In this document: positions 33,050 to 42,737 of the stretch, piece after piece | How positions within the stretch are numbered: position 1 is the first letter of the stretch | How the letters are laid out: every line of letters begins with the position of its first letter | Source: Anaeromonas frigoriresistens | Lineage (GTDB): Bacteria; Bacillota; Clostridia; Tissierellales; SIT17 | Assembly (NCBI RefSeq): GCF_016820655.1 | Contig: NZ_WSFT01000051.1 | Coordinates: 1 to 50,697 of the forward strand | Length of the DNA stretch: 50,697 bases | Direction of reading: 5' to 3' | Translations under genes and position numbers: made by a program | The notes under the pieces: generated by a model | Told to the model about the DNA's origin: nothing | Databases searched by the model: none | The model's input: the letters and a program-made list of their open reading frames with translations, nothing else

Positions 33050-33628
33050 TTGGAGTATACTGATTCTGAAATTATTGATAGATGTTTAAAGGGCAATGGA
33101 GAGTATTATGAAATTTTGGTAAAAAGGTATAAAAAAAGAATTTATAATATTGCCTATAGATTTACCAATAATAATGAAGATGCATTAGATATTACACAGG
33201 AAGTCTTTATAAAAGCCTATAACTCCCTGGATAAATATGATCCTAAATTTAAATTTGTATCCTGGATTTTGAAAATAACCACAAATTATTGTTTAGATAA
33301 TAAGAAAAAAAAGAGGTTGGATACTATGGATATAAATTTAGATATAGAAAATAGTGATACTGCAGCTAGTGCAGAAAATGTATTCTTGCATAAAGAAAAC
33401 AAGAGAGAAATAACTGAAGCTATAAATAGGCTACCAGATAAATATAGAATACTTATTATTATGTATCATAACCAGAACCTATCTTATAAGGAGATGTCTG
33501 AGGTGCTTAATATTTCAATGACAAAAGTAAAAAATCGACTATATAGAGCCCGGAACATTTTAAAAGAGAACTTAGAAAGTGTAAAAAAGGAGGAGTCGAA
33601 ATGGATTGCAAAGAAGCTTCAATGCTAA
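33050..33628 (+). CDS. ECF-type RNA polymerase sigma factor
   Basis: A sigma-70 family protein of about 192 residues with region 2 (RIYNIAYRFTNNNEDALDIT, QEVFIKAYNSL, FVSWILKITTNYCLDNKKKK) and region 4 (LPDKYRILIIMYHNQNLSYK, EMSEVLNISMTKVKNRLYRA). The SigW-like pattern and the downstream zinc-finger anti-sigma indicate an envelope-stress ECF sigma. The TTG at 33050 is favoured by GAGGTGA five bases upstream; GTG at 33041 is possible. Its 3' end overlaps the anti-sigma gene by 28 bases, implying coupled translation. Confidence 0.92.
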   Translation: MEYTDSEIIDRCLKGNGEYYEILVKRYKKRIYNIAYRFTNNNEDALDITQEVFIKAYNSLDKYDPKFKFVSWILKITTNYCLDNKKKKRLDTMDINLDIENSDTAASAENVFLHKENKREITEAINRLPDKYRILIIMYHNQNLSYKEMSEVLNISMTKVKNRLYRARNILKENLESVKKEESKWIAKKLQC

Positions 33629-34155
33629 TTATGAGGTCAATTGATAATGATATTAAACCTTCGGAGAGAGCCATATTAGATTCCCATATTCAAAAGTGTA
33701 CTAAATGTAGCGAAGAATTTAATATGTTGAAAATGGCTTTAGATGAGATGGGAGATTTAGATATTATAGAACCTCCAGAGGATATCGAAGATATGGTTAT
33801 GATGGAGATAGACAAGAAAAGATATAAATTAAGAAATAAAAAAGTCAAGAAACTTGTCTATGTACCAATCTTTATTTCCTTATTGCTTATAGGACACTAT
33901 ATTTATCTATCGTTTTTAGCAGATATTATTATTGAACAAGATTTTATTAGAGAAATTTTTGTATCAGTTATCGTATGGAGTACAAATATGATAATAAATT
34001 ACATGCCCAATATTATAAGAGGCTTAGGTAGAATCATAGATTTATTAAATAATATACCCATATATTTTTATATATTATTTAGTATATGGATAGTTATAGC
34101 CTCTACAACTATTGTGTATGGGTGGAACAAATTATTTAGATTAAGGAGGAATTAA
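33601..34155 (+). CDS. Anti-sigma factor with zinc finger (zf-HC2) and membrane helices
   Basis: A 184-residue protein beginning MDCKEASMLIMRSIDND with the ZAS motif His29-x3-Cys33-x2-Cys36 (SHIQKCTKCSEEF), then an acidic linker, and membrane helices at KLVYVPIFISLLLIGHYIY and FYILFSIWIVIASTTIV. It should hold the upstream sigma factor at the membrane and release it on envelope stress. AAAGGAGGAG lies in the sigma gene's tail. It is followed after 1 bp by the next gene. Confidence 0.9.
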   Translation: MDCKEASMLIMRSIDNDIKPSERAILDSHIQKCTKCSEEFNMLKMALDEMGDLDIIEPPEDIEDMVMMEIDKKRYKLRNKKVKKLVYVPIFISLLLIGHYIYLSFLADIIIEQDFIREIFVSVIVWSTNMIINYMPNIIRGLGRIIDLLNNIPIYFYILFSIWIVIASTTIVYGWNKLFRLRRN

Positions 34156-34156
34156 T

Positions 34157-35104
34157 GTGTATAAAAAAATAAGTATATTAGTAATTTTAACATTATTAAT
34201 ATTTACAAGTGTGGCTTTTGCTGTTGACAATGAAATATATGGGGATAAAATATCAATTTTTGAAGATATAAATATAAGTGAAGGAACCACCTTAGGAGGA
34301 ACAGTAGTATCAATTTTTGGGGATGTTAATATAGAAGGTGATATAGATGGGGATGTAGTAACTATATTTGGGTCACTTGATTTAGATGGTGAGGTAGATG
34401 GTAGTACAGTAACCATATTTGGAAACGTAGATATGTCAAGTGATGCTTTAATAACTGGAGATAAAGTGCAAATTTTTGGAAGAAGTAACGTTATATCTCC
34501 TAGAAGTCAAATTGGAGGGGGAGAAGTTAGTATTTTAGCTAATGATAATTTCGTATTTGGAAATATGATAACGGGATTTAGTGGCTTACTATTTCTTATA
34601 TTCATTATAGTTTTTATTAAAGCTTTATTTGGGTTTATTGGTTCAGTGATATTTGTATTAGTAGCTCCAGAAAAAATGAATAAAATTACAGATGCTACTG
34701 TCGTAAATATACCAAGACGCTTTGGAATAGGACTATTAGTTATGATAATTTACTGGCTATTTTTAACAATTGGCTCAGCCATAATAATAGGTATTCCGGT
34801 AATTTTACTATTATTACCTCTTATGACCATTGCAGGGGTTGGAGGTAATACAGCAATTAAAATTGCTATAGGAAGAAAAGTAGGTAGTAATAGCAGTTGG
34901 ACGATTATGACTCAGCTTATAGTGGGTTCATTAATATATTTATTATTAGAATTAACTTTAATAATAAAGCCTATATTGTATTTAGGTAAATTACTCGGAA
35001 TAGGTGCTATTGTTGATACTAAGTTTGGTACTGTAGAATATTTTAATGATAATCAATATATTAAGAATTATCCTCCTAGGGACAATGAAAATAATAAATT
35101 ATAA
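34157..35104 (+). CDS. Polymer-forming (bactofilin-like) membrane protein
   Basis: A 315-residue protein with a signal peptide (KISILVILTLLIFTSVAFA), then a beta-helical region of repeating short strands (TLGGTVVSIFGDVNIEGDID, GDVVTIFGSLDLDGEVDGST, VTIFGNVDMSS) resembling bactofilin/polymer-forming repeats. Four to five membrane segments follow (FSGLLFLIFIIVFIKALFGF, FGIGLLVMIIYWLFLTIGSA). GTG start after AAGGAGG. It lies in the sigma/anti-sigma operon and may be a stress-sensing or membrane-scaffold component; that is inference. Confidence 0.82.
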   Translation: MYKKISILVILTLLIFTSVAFAVDNEIYGDKISIFEDINISEGTTLGGTVVSIFGDVNIEGDIDGDVVTIFGSLDLDGEVDGSTVTIFGNVDMSSDALITGDKVQIFGRSNVISPRSQIGGGEVSILANDNFVFGNMITGFSGLLFLIFIIVFIKALFGFIGSVIFVLVAPEKMNKITDATVVNIPRRFGIGLLVMIIYWLFLTIGSAIIIGIPVILLLLPLMTIAGVGGNTAIKIAIGRKVGSNSSWTIMTQLIVGSLIYLLLELTLIIKPILYLGKLLGIGAIVDTKFGTVEYFNDNQYIKNYPPRDNENNKL

Positions 35105-35119
35105 TAGAGGAGTATAGAA

Positions 35120-36007
35120 ATGAAGAGAATAAGCTTATTAATCATATTAATAGTATTAATATTTGCAACAGGTTGTACATTTCATTTAAATGATAGAGAA
35201 ATCAATCTAACAGATGATGGAGGACTTATAATTGGTGAAGATATAGACACGGGAGATATTAAAACTTTTGGAGAGTCTTTTGATGGTAATGGATTAGAAT
35301 CCGCTAAAGTTATGATAGATATTAACTCTGCGAATATAAGGATCTCCAAAAATGAAGAGGATTTATTTAGAGGAGAAGTTAAAACTAATGTAAAAGGGAT
35401 AGAACCAATTTTTAAATTAGATGAGGATAAGATAATAATTAAAGATACATTTAATTATAAAGGAATTAATAAAATCTATAATAAATGGGATCTTAGATTT
35501 TCAGATAAACTCCCTTTAAACTTTGATATAAATATTAATGCAGTAAAAAATGAATTTGATTTAACGGATTTAATGGTAAAAGATTTTTCAATTAATACTA
35601 ATGCATCTAATACGATTATAAGAACAAACAATAAAAACAAAGAAATTCTAGAAAACTTAGATATTGAAATGAATGCAGGAAACTTAGAAATTAGAGAATT
35701 AGGGAATATGAATGTAGAAAATATTGGAATTGAAATGAATGCTGGAAAGTTAGATTTAGATTTTGGAGAAAAAATATACAGAGATACATCAATCGAATTT
35801 GATGGGAATGTATCTGAAGTAGATATAAAAATACCAGATAATGTTGGAATTAAAATTAGTAATATAGACTCATTATCGAATATAAAGGTCAAAGATAATA
35901 AATTAAAGTCAAAGGATGGTGATTTTAAAACTAGTAATTATGAATCTTCTCCAAATAGAGTAATAATCAATCTTAAAGGAACATTATTGAATATGGAAAT
36001 AAAATGA
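35120..36007 (+). CDS. DUF4097-type lipoprotein
   Basis: A 295-residue protein with a lipoprotein signal (RISLLIILIVLIFATGC, lipobox FATGC) and a repetitive beta-strand body (SAKVMIDINSANIRISKNEE, NLDIEMNAGNLEIRELGNM, NIGIEMNAGKLDLDFGE) typical of DUF4097/LiaG-like proteins. Such proteins often belong to cell-envelope stress regulons. AGAGGAG precedes the ATG. It is the last gene of the ECF operon, 15 bp behind the bactofilin-like gene, followed by a terminator. Confidence 0.82.
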   Translation: MKRISLLIILIVLIFATGCTFHLNDREINLTDDGGLIIGEDIDTGDIKTFGESFDGNGLESAKVMIDINSANIRISKNEEDLFRGEVKTNVKGIEPIFKLDEDKIIIKDTFNYKGINKIYNKWDLRFSDKLPLNFDININAVKNEFDLTDLMVKDFSINTNASNTIIRTNNKNKEILENLDIEMNAGNLEIRELGNMNVENIGIEMNAGKLDLDFGEKIYRDTSIEFDGNVSEVDIKIPDNVGIKISNIDSLSNIKVKDNKLKSKDGDFKTSNYESSPNRVIINLKGTLLNMEIK

Positions 36008-36031
36008 GGCAATAAATTATTGCCTCATTTT
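36001..36031 (+). terminator. Terminator of the ECF sigma operon
   Basis: AAAATGAGGCAATA pairs with TATTGCCTCATTTT, overlapping the stop codon. The remaining 280 bp to codY show no further gene. Confidence 0.9.
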
Positions 36032-36311
36032 ATTATTTTTTTCTAAATATTTAAACAATTTAGTTGTATAATATTTTAATAATTAATGTTTTGGGGTATA
36101 ATTTAAATAATACAGAACACTTGCAAAATTCTACATAATAATATAAAATCTCTAATGTTATGTTATTAACATGATGATTTTTATTTTTAAATAAGTAGAT
36201 TTAATTAACATCTAACAATCTAATGAATATTGAGCTATATTGTTTTGTTATAATTTATGAGTATATTTAAAAGTAAAATAATAATTATATATATATATGA
36301 GGAGGATTTCA

Positions 36312-37088
36312 ATGTCAACATTATTAGAAAAAGCTAGAAAATTGAATAAAATATTACAAGATGCAGGAAATGCACCGGTAAATTTTACAACTTTAAGTCA
36401 TAGTCTTAAGGATGTATTAGATTCAAATACTTATGTCATAAGTGCAAGAGGAAAGGTTATAGGTGTAAGTTTAAAGGATGATTCAGAAAATCCAATTATA
36501 ACTGATCCAGAAACAGGCAGTAAGAATTTCCCATTAGAATATAATGAAAAACTTTTAAGAGTAAACTCAGTAATACATAATGTTACTGGAGATGAATTAT
36601 TAGATATTTTCAGTAAAGATATTCAAAGTTATGATAAGTATGCAACTATAGTACCTCTTAAAGGTAACGGGGAAAGGGTAGGAACTTTGATTTTAGCAAG
36701 ACCAAATGAGAAATTTACTGAGGATGATTTAGTTTTAGTTGAATATAGTGCAACTATTGTATCTATGGAAATTCTTAGATCTAAGAGCGAAGCAATGAAA
36801 GAAAAAACTCGTAAAAAAGCAGTAGTTCAAATGGGTATTAAGACATTATCTTATTCTGAATTAGAAGCTTTAACACATATCTTTGATGAATTAGATGGAG
36901 ACGAAGGATTATTGGTAGCAAGTAAGGTTGCAGATAGAGTAGGAATAACTAGATCAGTGATTGTAAATGCTTTAAGAAAGCTAGAAAGTGCGGGGATCAT
37001 AGAATCTAGATCTCTAGGTATGAAAGGAACATTTATAAAAATACTTAATGATAAACTGTTAGAAGAACTAGATAAAATGAGAAGATAA
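36312..37088 (+). CDS. codY: GTP-sensing transcriptional pleiotropic repressor CodY
   Basis: A 258-residue CodY: start [22 protein letters not shown]-type ligand domain for branched-chain amino acids ([53 protein letters not shown]) and a C-terminal winged helix [20 protein letters not shown] with [19 protein letters not shown]. The start at 36312 follows GAGGAGG; the longer frame reaching 36297 is not needed. It stands alone rather than after hslUV/topA. With GTP and isoleucine it represses nutrient-scavenging genes. Confidence 0.97.
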   Translation: MSTLLEKARKLNKILQDAGNAPVNFTTLSHSLKDVLDSNTYVISARGKVIGVSLKDDSENPIITDPETGSKNFPLEYNEKLLRVNSVIHNVTGDELLDIFSKDIQSYDKYATIVPLKGNGERVGTLILARPNEKFTEDDLVLVEYSATIVSMEILRSKSEAMKEKTRKKAVVQMGIKTLSYSELEALTHIFDELDGDEGLLVASKVADRVGITRSVIVNALRKLESAGIIESRSLGMKGTFIKILNDKLLEELDKMRR

Positions 37089-37137
37089 AAATATTACCGA
37101 TAGTTAACTTAATATTAGCATTTAGTTAATACTCTAA

Positions 37138-37183
37138 GCAACATTGTATTATATAATAAAATATGAATAATGCAATGTTGTTT
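37138..37183 (+). terminator. Terminator after codY
   Basis: CAACATTG pairs with CAATGTTG across an AT-rich loop and is followed by TTTTG. Confidence 0.65.
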
Positions 37184-37207
37184 TGTATTATAATATTTCC
37201 CTATTGA

Positions 37208-37236
37208 AGCAGTCTTTTTAGACTGCTATTTTTTTG
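37208..37236 (+). terminator. Second hairpin with T-run upstream of the queT leader
   Basis: AGCAGTC pairs with GACTGCT, followed by ATTTTTTTG; a classical intrinsic terminator. Confidence 0.85.
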
Positions 37237-37267
37237 ACTTTTTTTAAATTTATGATAATATATATAG

Positions 37268-37310
37268 GTCTATAAGTGTTTCCTTGGTCCCACTAGAAAA
37301 AAAACAAGGA
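37268..37310 (+). promoter_or_regulatory. Putative preQ1 riboswitch (H-type pseudoknot) before queT
   Basis: A short stem AGTG/CACT (with CT/AG below) encloses a loop containing CCTTG. An A-rich strand of eight As then leads to CAAGG, which can pair with CCTTG to make an H-type pseudoknot. The CAAGGAG is also the ribosome binding site of the next gene. This is the architecture of preQ1-I riboswitches, and the operon contains queT. The exact preQ1 class is not certain from eye inspection. Confidence 0.5.
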
Positions 37311-37319
37311 GTGATGTAA

Positions 37320-37538
37320 ATGAATATATATGGTACGAAAGAAACAGTCCCATATAACCTAAAGAAGTATTCTTTAAGAAATTATTTTTACTTTATAATA
37401 TTAAAGAATAAAAAAGTCATAAAAGAAATTATGAATAAACAATATTTTCAATTAATAAAAGAGACTCTTATAGACAACTTCAGTTTTAAGAAATTTTTTA
37501 ACTCTTATAAAAAATTAGTTGTGTATAGGAGGAAATAA
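37320..37538 (+). CDS. Small basic hypothetical protein between riboswitch and queT
   Basis: A 72-residue basic protein (NIYGTKETVPYNLKKYSLRN, then KNKKVIKEIMNKQYFQLIKE and a C-terminal YKKLVVYRRK), rich in Lys, Tyr and Phe. It starts after the AAGGAG that lies in the putative preQ1 pseudoknot and stops 2 bp before queT. No family recognised. It may be a queuosine-related accessory protein or a translated leader that couples riboswitch control to queT. Confidence 0.6.
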   Translation: MNIYGTKETVPYNLKKYSLRNYFYFIILKNKKVIKEIMNKQYFQLIKETLIDNFSFKKFFNSYKKLVVYRRK

Positions 37539-37540
37539 CA

Positions 37541-38002
37541 ATGAAAAAATTCAACGCAAAAATAATAGCAAAGATAGGAATAGTTGCAGCAATTTATGTG
37601 GTATTGACGGTTGCTTTTCCATTACTTAGTTATGGGCAAGTACAATTTAGAGTATCAGAGATGTTAACTCTATTAGCTTTCTTTAATCCCATATATATTT
37701 GGGCGGTAACTATAGGTACATTTTTTGCAAATATGGCAAGTACTTTAGGGCCTATAGATATAATAGTAGGTACAATTGCAACATTTCTAGCTGTTTACCC
37801 TATGACAAAGGTTAAAAATATTTGGATCGCTTCATTATTTCCTGCTATAGCAAATGGAATAATAATAGGGCTTCAATTAAATATTTTATTTGGTCTTCCA
37901 TTAATTCCAAGTATGGCTTATGTGGCTTTTGGAGAGCTAGTTGTAGTGACATTAATAGGGGTTCCTGTTATGAAAGCTTTGAAAAAAATAATTAATTTTT
38001 AA
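37541..38002 (+). CDS. queT: QueT family queuosine-precursor transporter
   Basis: A 153-residue membrane protein with about five helices, KIGIVAAIYVVLTVAFPLLS, then the family segment YGQVQFRVSEMLTLLAFFNP, IYIWAVTIGTFFANMAST and AFGELVVVTLIGVPVMKAL. This is the QueT (COG4708) substrate-binding subunit of ECF transporters for preQ1/preQ0-type precursors, which uses shared EcfAA'T modules encoded elsewhere. AGGAGG precedes the ATG. A preQ1-type leader lies at the head of the operon and a strong terminator follows. Confidence 0.92.
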   Translation: MKKFNAKIIAKIGIVAAIYVVLTVAFPLLSYGQVQFRVSEMLTLLAFFNPIYIWAVTIGTFFANMASTLGPIDIIVGTIATFLAVYPMTKVKNIWIASLFPAIANGIIIGLQLNILFGLPLIPSMAYVAFGELVVVTLIGVPVMKALKKIINF

Positions 38003-38034
38003 TAAGACGCCTGTTTATAAACAGGCGTCTTATT
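38001..38034 (+). terminator. Intrinsic terminator after queT
   Basis: AATAAGACGCCTGTTTA is a near-perfect complement of the following TAAACAGGCGTCTTATT, then TTG. Confidence 0.92.
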
Positions 38035-38106
38035 TTGTAGTAAATTATCACACTCTTAGATATATATAAATAAATATAGGAAAGATCATTAGAAAGGAGT
38101 GGGGTT

Positions 38107-38814
38107 TTGAAAATTATAATAGATCCAGGTCATGGAGGCAAAGACACAGAAGGAGGGAGTAATTCTCACTGGTTAGAAAAAGATATGAATCTTAAGATAT
38201 CTTTATATCAATATAATATTTTTAAAGAATTAGGAGTAGAAGTTGAAATAACAAGAAATGATGACACATATTTAAGCCCTGATAAAAGAACATCTATAGT
38301 AAAAGAATCAGGAGCAGAAATATGTATATCGAATCATATCAATAACTTTACTAATAGTAGTCCAAAAGGTGATGAAATTATCCATTCTATATATAGTGAT
38401 GGTAAATTGGCTCAATTGATTATGGAAGAATTGGTTGGAGAAGGAGTTAATCAGAGGAAGGTATTTACAAAAAGACACCCTAAAGATCCTACCAAAGATT
38501 ATTATTATATGAATAGGGAAACTGGTAATGTTGAAACTGTAATAATAGAATACGGATTTGCCTCAAATCCTGAAGATAAGAAAAAAATATTAAATAACTG
38601 GGGAAAATATGCTGCCGCAGTTGTAAGAGGTCTATTAGAATATCTTGATATTACTTATAAATCTAATTTAAGATCTAACTCTATTTTAGATGAGATGCTA
38701 GATTATAAAAAGTCATATGAGAACTTATTAAATCAAAATATCCTATTAAGAGAAAGTAATAATAAGCTCAGCAAAAAGATAAATCAAATTAGAAATATTG
38801 CTAGGATAGACTAA
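38107..38814 (+). CDS. N-acetylmuramoyl-L-alanine amidase (Amidase_3) without signal peptide
   Basis: A 235-residue zinc amidase with IIIDPGHGGKDTEGG (first His), NHINNF (third His region), the zinc Glu in the HWLEKDMNLKIS segment and the catalytic Glu in TVIIEYGFASNPEDKK. The TTG start follows AAAGGAGTGGGG. There is no signal peptide or SPOR domain; a short coiled coil ends the protein. Signal-less Amidase_3 enzymes include CwlC-type mother-cell lysins of sporulation and phage endolysins; no phage genes are near, so a sporulation role is more likely. Confidence 0.9.
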   Translation: MKIIIDPGHGGKDTEGGSNSHWLEKDMNLKISLYQYNIFKELGVEVEITRNDDTYLSPDKRTSIVKESGAEICISNHINNFTNSSPKGDEIIHSIYSDGKLAQLIMEELVGEGVNQRKVFTKRHPKDPTKDYYYMNRETGNVETVIIEYGFASNPEDKKKILNNWGKYAAAVVRGLLEYLDITYKSNLRSNSILDEMLDYKKSYENLLNQNILLRESNNKLSKKINQIRNIARID

Positions 38815-38927
38815 TTATCTATTTTATATAGCAAACAATGATAATATTTAATAGAACTTAATAAAATAAAGGTTGATTTTTATAATATAAGAATTTATAA
38901 TTGAGTTAAATGAATATGTGGAAGACA

Positions 38928-39108
38928 AACATTGGAGATATCCGAAAAGGATAACCGTAGGAGAAAAGAATTAATCTAGCTAATTGATTAATTCTGAAAC
39001 TTTCAGGTCAGATACAATGTTTTGACACACCCCTGGAGAGATCCATTTTGGGCGCCGAAGAAGAAACTCATATAAAACTGAGGAAACTTTCAGGTACACG
39101 GACAGGGT
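38928..39108 (+). ncRNA. Tandem glycine riboswitch
   Basis: Two aptamers in series. The first runs from AACATTGGAGATATCC to ACTTTCAGG and CAATGTT (38928-39021). The second has CCCCTGGAGAGATCC, GGGCGCCGAAGAAGAAACTC, ACTTTCAGG and GGACAGGGTG (39026-39108). GGAGA(G), GCGCCGAAG, ACTTTCAGG and GGACAG are the conserved glycine-aptamer elements. The last P1 strand, GGGTG, is shared with the following terminator hairpin, so ligand binding should prevent termination. It lies about 80 bp before a PfoR-type membrane protein gene. Confidence 0.93.
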
Positions 39109-39150
39109 GCAAGATAGCATGATTTTTTTTATGCTTTCTTGCACCTTATT
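39106..39150 (+). terminator. Riboswitch-controlled terminator
   Basis: GGTGCAAGA-AGCAT pairs with ATGCT-TCTTGCACC around a loop containing eight Ts, followed by TTATTTTATT. Its left arm overlaps aptamer 2's closing stem, making the two mutually exclusive. Confidence 0.85.
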
Positions 39151-39189
39151 TTATTGCAAAAATTAATCAATTTTACTAGGAGGGATAGT

Positions 39190-40233
39190 ATGTTTAGTGT
39201 TATAAAAGGATTAGGATTATTAGTACTTACATTGATATTGTTTTCAGTATTTAGTTTAAAGGTAAAAAAAGGTGACAAAGCTATGTCAGGTTTAGCAGGA
39301 GCTGCAGTTGCTACTTTCCTAGTAGAAGCAGTCCATAAATATATAAGTGGTGACTTTTTAGGATTCGACTTTCTTGGAGAAGTAGGATTATCTTCAGGAA
39401 GTATGGGAGGGGTAATAGCAGTTATATTAGTTGGACTTAATATGGGTGTTAACCCAATATATGCAGCAGTTGCTGGAGCTGCAATGTCAGGGTTAGGCAT
39501 ACTACCAGGATTTATAGCCGGATATACAATAGGACTACTAGGCCCTCATCTAGAAAGAGTATTGCCAAAGGGATTAGATATAATATTAGGTGCATTATTA
39601 ATAGCACCTTTGGCAAGGGTTATAGGAGTAGTATCTACACCATTAGTTGATAGTACCTTACTTTCAATAGGTGAAATGATACAGGTGGCTGCAACTCAAT
39701 CACCTATATTAATGGGATTCTTTTTAGGTGGAATTATGAAGATAATGTGTACATCACCATTAAGCTCTATGGCATTAACTGCAATGTTAGGACTGCAAGG
39801 ATTAGCTATGGGCATCGCTTCTATAGCAAGTTTTGCAGGCGCATTTACTAATGGTATTGTATTTAAAAGGTTAAAACTAGGAGAAAAGGGAAGCACTTTA
39901 GCTGTTATGTTAGAACCTTTAACTCAAGCAGATATAATTACTAAAAATCCTTTACCAATCTATATTTCTGATTTTATTGGAGGTGGATTGGGAGGAGTAG
40001 TAGCTGCTTATTTGGGAATAGTAAATAATGCTCCAGGAACAGCTTCACCAATTCCAGGGATGCTTGCTCCTTTTGGTTTCAATGCACCTTCAACTGTCAT
40101 TTTAGCTCTAACTCTAGCTGCAGTAGGTGGAATAATAGGAGGGTATGTAGGCACATATATATATATAACATATAGAAAGTTAAAAAATATAAAAGCTAAT
40201 AGCTCTAAGAATAATGACTTAGTATTAGAATAG
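39190..40233 (+). CDS. PfoR/PTS_EIIC_2-family membrane protein under glycine riboswitch
   Basis: A 347-residue integral membrane protein with about nine to ten helices: FSVIKGLGLLVLTLILFSVF, SGSMGGVIAVILVGLNMGVN, GLDIILGALLIAPLARVIGV, CTSPLSSMALTAMLGLQGLA, and a Gly-rich end TVILALTLAAVGGIIGGYVG. It matches the EIIC_2 domain family that includes the PfoR putative toxin regulator of Clostridium perfringens. No EIIA or EIIB is present, so it is not a classical PTS. The start at 39190 follows AGGAGGG. A glycine riboswitch controls it, suggesting a role in glycine or related transport; this is inference. Confidence 0.88.
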   Translation: MFSVIKGLGLLVLTLILFSVFSLKVKKGDKAMSGLAGAAVATFLVEAVHKYISGDFLGFDFLGEVGLSSGSMGGVIAVILVGLNMGVNPIYAAVAGAAMSGLGILPGFIAGYTIGLLGPHLERVLPKGLDIILGALLIAPLARVIGVVSTPLVDSTLLSIGEMIQVAATQSPILMGFFLGGIMKIMCTSPLSSMALTAMLGLQGLAMGIASIASFAGAFTNGIVFKRLKLGEKGSTLAVMLEPLTQADIITKNPLPIYISDFIGGGLGGVVAAYLGIVNNAPGTASPIPGMLAPFGFNAPSTVILALTLAAVGGIIGGYVGTYIYITYRKLKNIKANSSKNNDLVLE

Positions 40234-40257
40234 ATCCTTTCAGGATCTATTTTTTTA
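40230..40257 (+). terminator. Intrinsic terminator after the PfoR-like gene
   Basis: ATAGATCC pairs with GGATCTAT, then seven Ts; overlaps the stop codon. Confidence 0.9.
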
Positions 40258-40370
40258 AAGATATTTATACTGAATATTAAGAAAATTACGGATATTAGTA
40301 ACTCTATTGATGATTAAATCATAATATTGTAATATATAGATATAACAATATATAGTTGGAGGTGTTTATT

Positions 40371-40892
40371 ATGAAGAGGAAATCTCATATGAGTTGGTCA
40401 TGGATAATAATAGTTAGCTTCTTCTTATTATCAATAATAGATTTTAGATTTGGAATATTTGGTTTTGTATGTATGACTGCTCCAATATATCACGCATTAA
40501 GAGGGAGAGGGAAAGTTCACTGCTCTCATTATTGCCCAAGAGGATCATTCTTAGGTAAATTCTTACAAAAAATTAGTTTTAATAATAATATGCCTAAATG
40601 GATGAGAAGTAAATTAGCAAAAAATGCATTGTTAATGCTTATGATAACATTATTAACTGTATCTTTGATTCATGCTGAGGGTAATTTTAATAAAATTGCA
40701 TTTAGTTTATTTAGATTCATGGGAGTTTCATTTATTGTTGGAATCATGATGGGAGTAATATTTAAACCTAGAAGCTGGTGTACTGTATGTCCTATGGGTC
40801 ATGCTACTGGACTTATAAATAAAAATATGAAAAAGCCACAAAAAATCATGAAGAAAAGAACAGAATCTTCTCAAAAGAAAAAAGTATCTTAA
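40371..40892 (+). CDS. 4Fe-4S binding membrane protein (NapH/CcoG-like)
   Basis: A 173-residue protein with about four hydrophobic segments and two Cys clusters facing one side: VHCSHYCPRGSFLGK and RSWCTVCPMGHATG. Cx3CP-type pairs near membrane helices are characteristic of NapH/NosR/FixG-type ferredoxin-like quinol or redox proteins. Only five Cys are seen, fewer than a full two-cluster ferredoxin, so the cluster type is uncertain. GGAGGTG precedes the ATG at 40371. The basic tail is cytoplasmic. Confidence 0.8.
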   Translation: MKRKSHMSWSWIIIVSFFLLSIIDFRFGIFGFVCMTAPIYHALRGRGKVHCSHYCPRGSFLGKFLQKISFNNNMPKWMRSKLAKNALLMLMITLLTVSLIHAEGNFNKIAFSLFRFMGVSFIVGIMMGVIFKPRSWCTVCPMGHATGLINKNMKKPQKIMKKRTESSQKKKVS

Positions 40893-40934
40893 TATAAAAG
40901 GGTTCTTACTAATAGTAAGAATCCTTTTATATTG
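40892..40934 (+). terminator. Intrinsic terminator
   Basis: ATATAAAAGG-TTCTTACT pairs with AGTAAGAA-CCTTTTATAT around AAT. Confidence 0.85.
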
Positions 40935-40956
40935 TTATAACTATGCTTATTTAAAA

Positions 40957-41006
40957 ATATATTAGCTTTTGAATAATATAAGTTTATTATTCAAAAGCTA
41001 ATATAT
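40957..41006. repeat. 22-bp perfect inverted repeat in the leader of the CBO0543-like gene
   Basis: Arms 40957-40978 and 40985-41006 are exact complements (core ATTAGCTTTTGAATAATA) with a 6-nt loop. There is no T-run after it, and it sits directly before the ribosome binding site, so it is not an ordinary terminator. Confidence 0.8.
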
Positions 41007-41030
41007 GATTCTATAGGGAGGTGAAGTGGA

Positions 41031-42648
<1,618 letters not shown>

Positions 42649-42737
42649 TAAATTACAGTATTGTTATTTGGGTGTCATACAATTATATTGTATAATATAA
42701 GATGTAATAAGTAATAAATTATGAAAGGATGTTAAAT

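Noticed and set aside
36005..36007. TGA stop of the DUF4097 gene as readthrough Sec
   Set aside because: It lies inside an intrinsic terminator with no conserved protein sequence following.
38107..38814. Amidase considered as a phage endolysin marking a prophage
   Set aside because: No holin, structural, integrase or att-like sequences are nearby; the gene sits between housekeeping genes.
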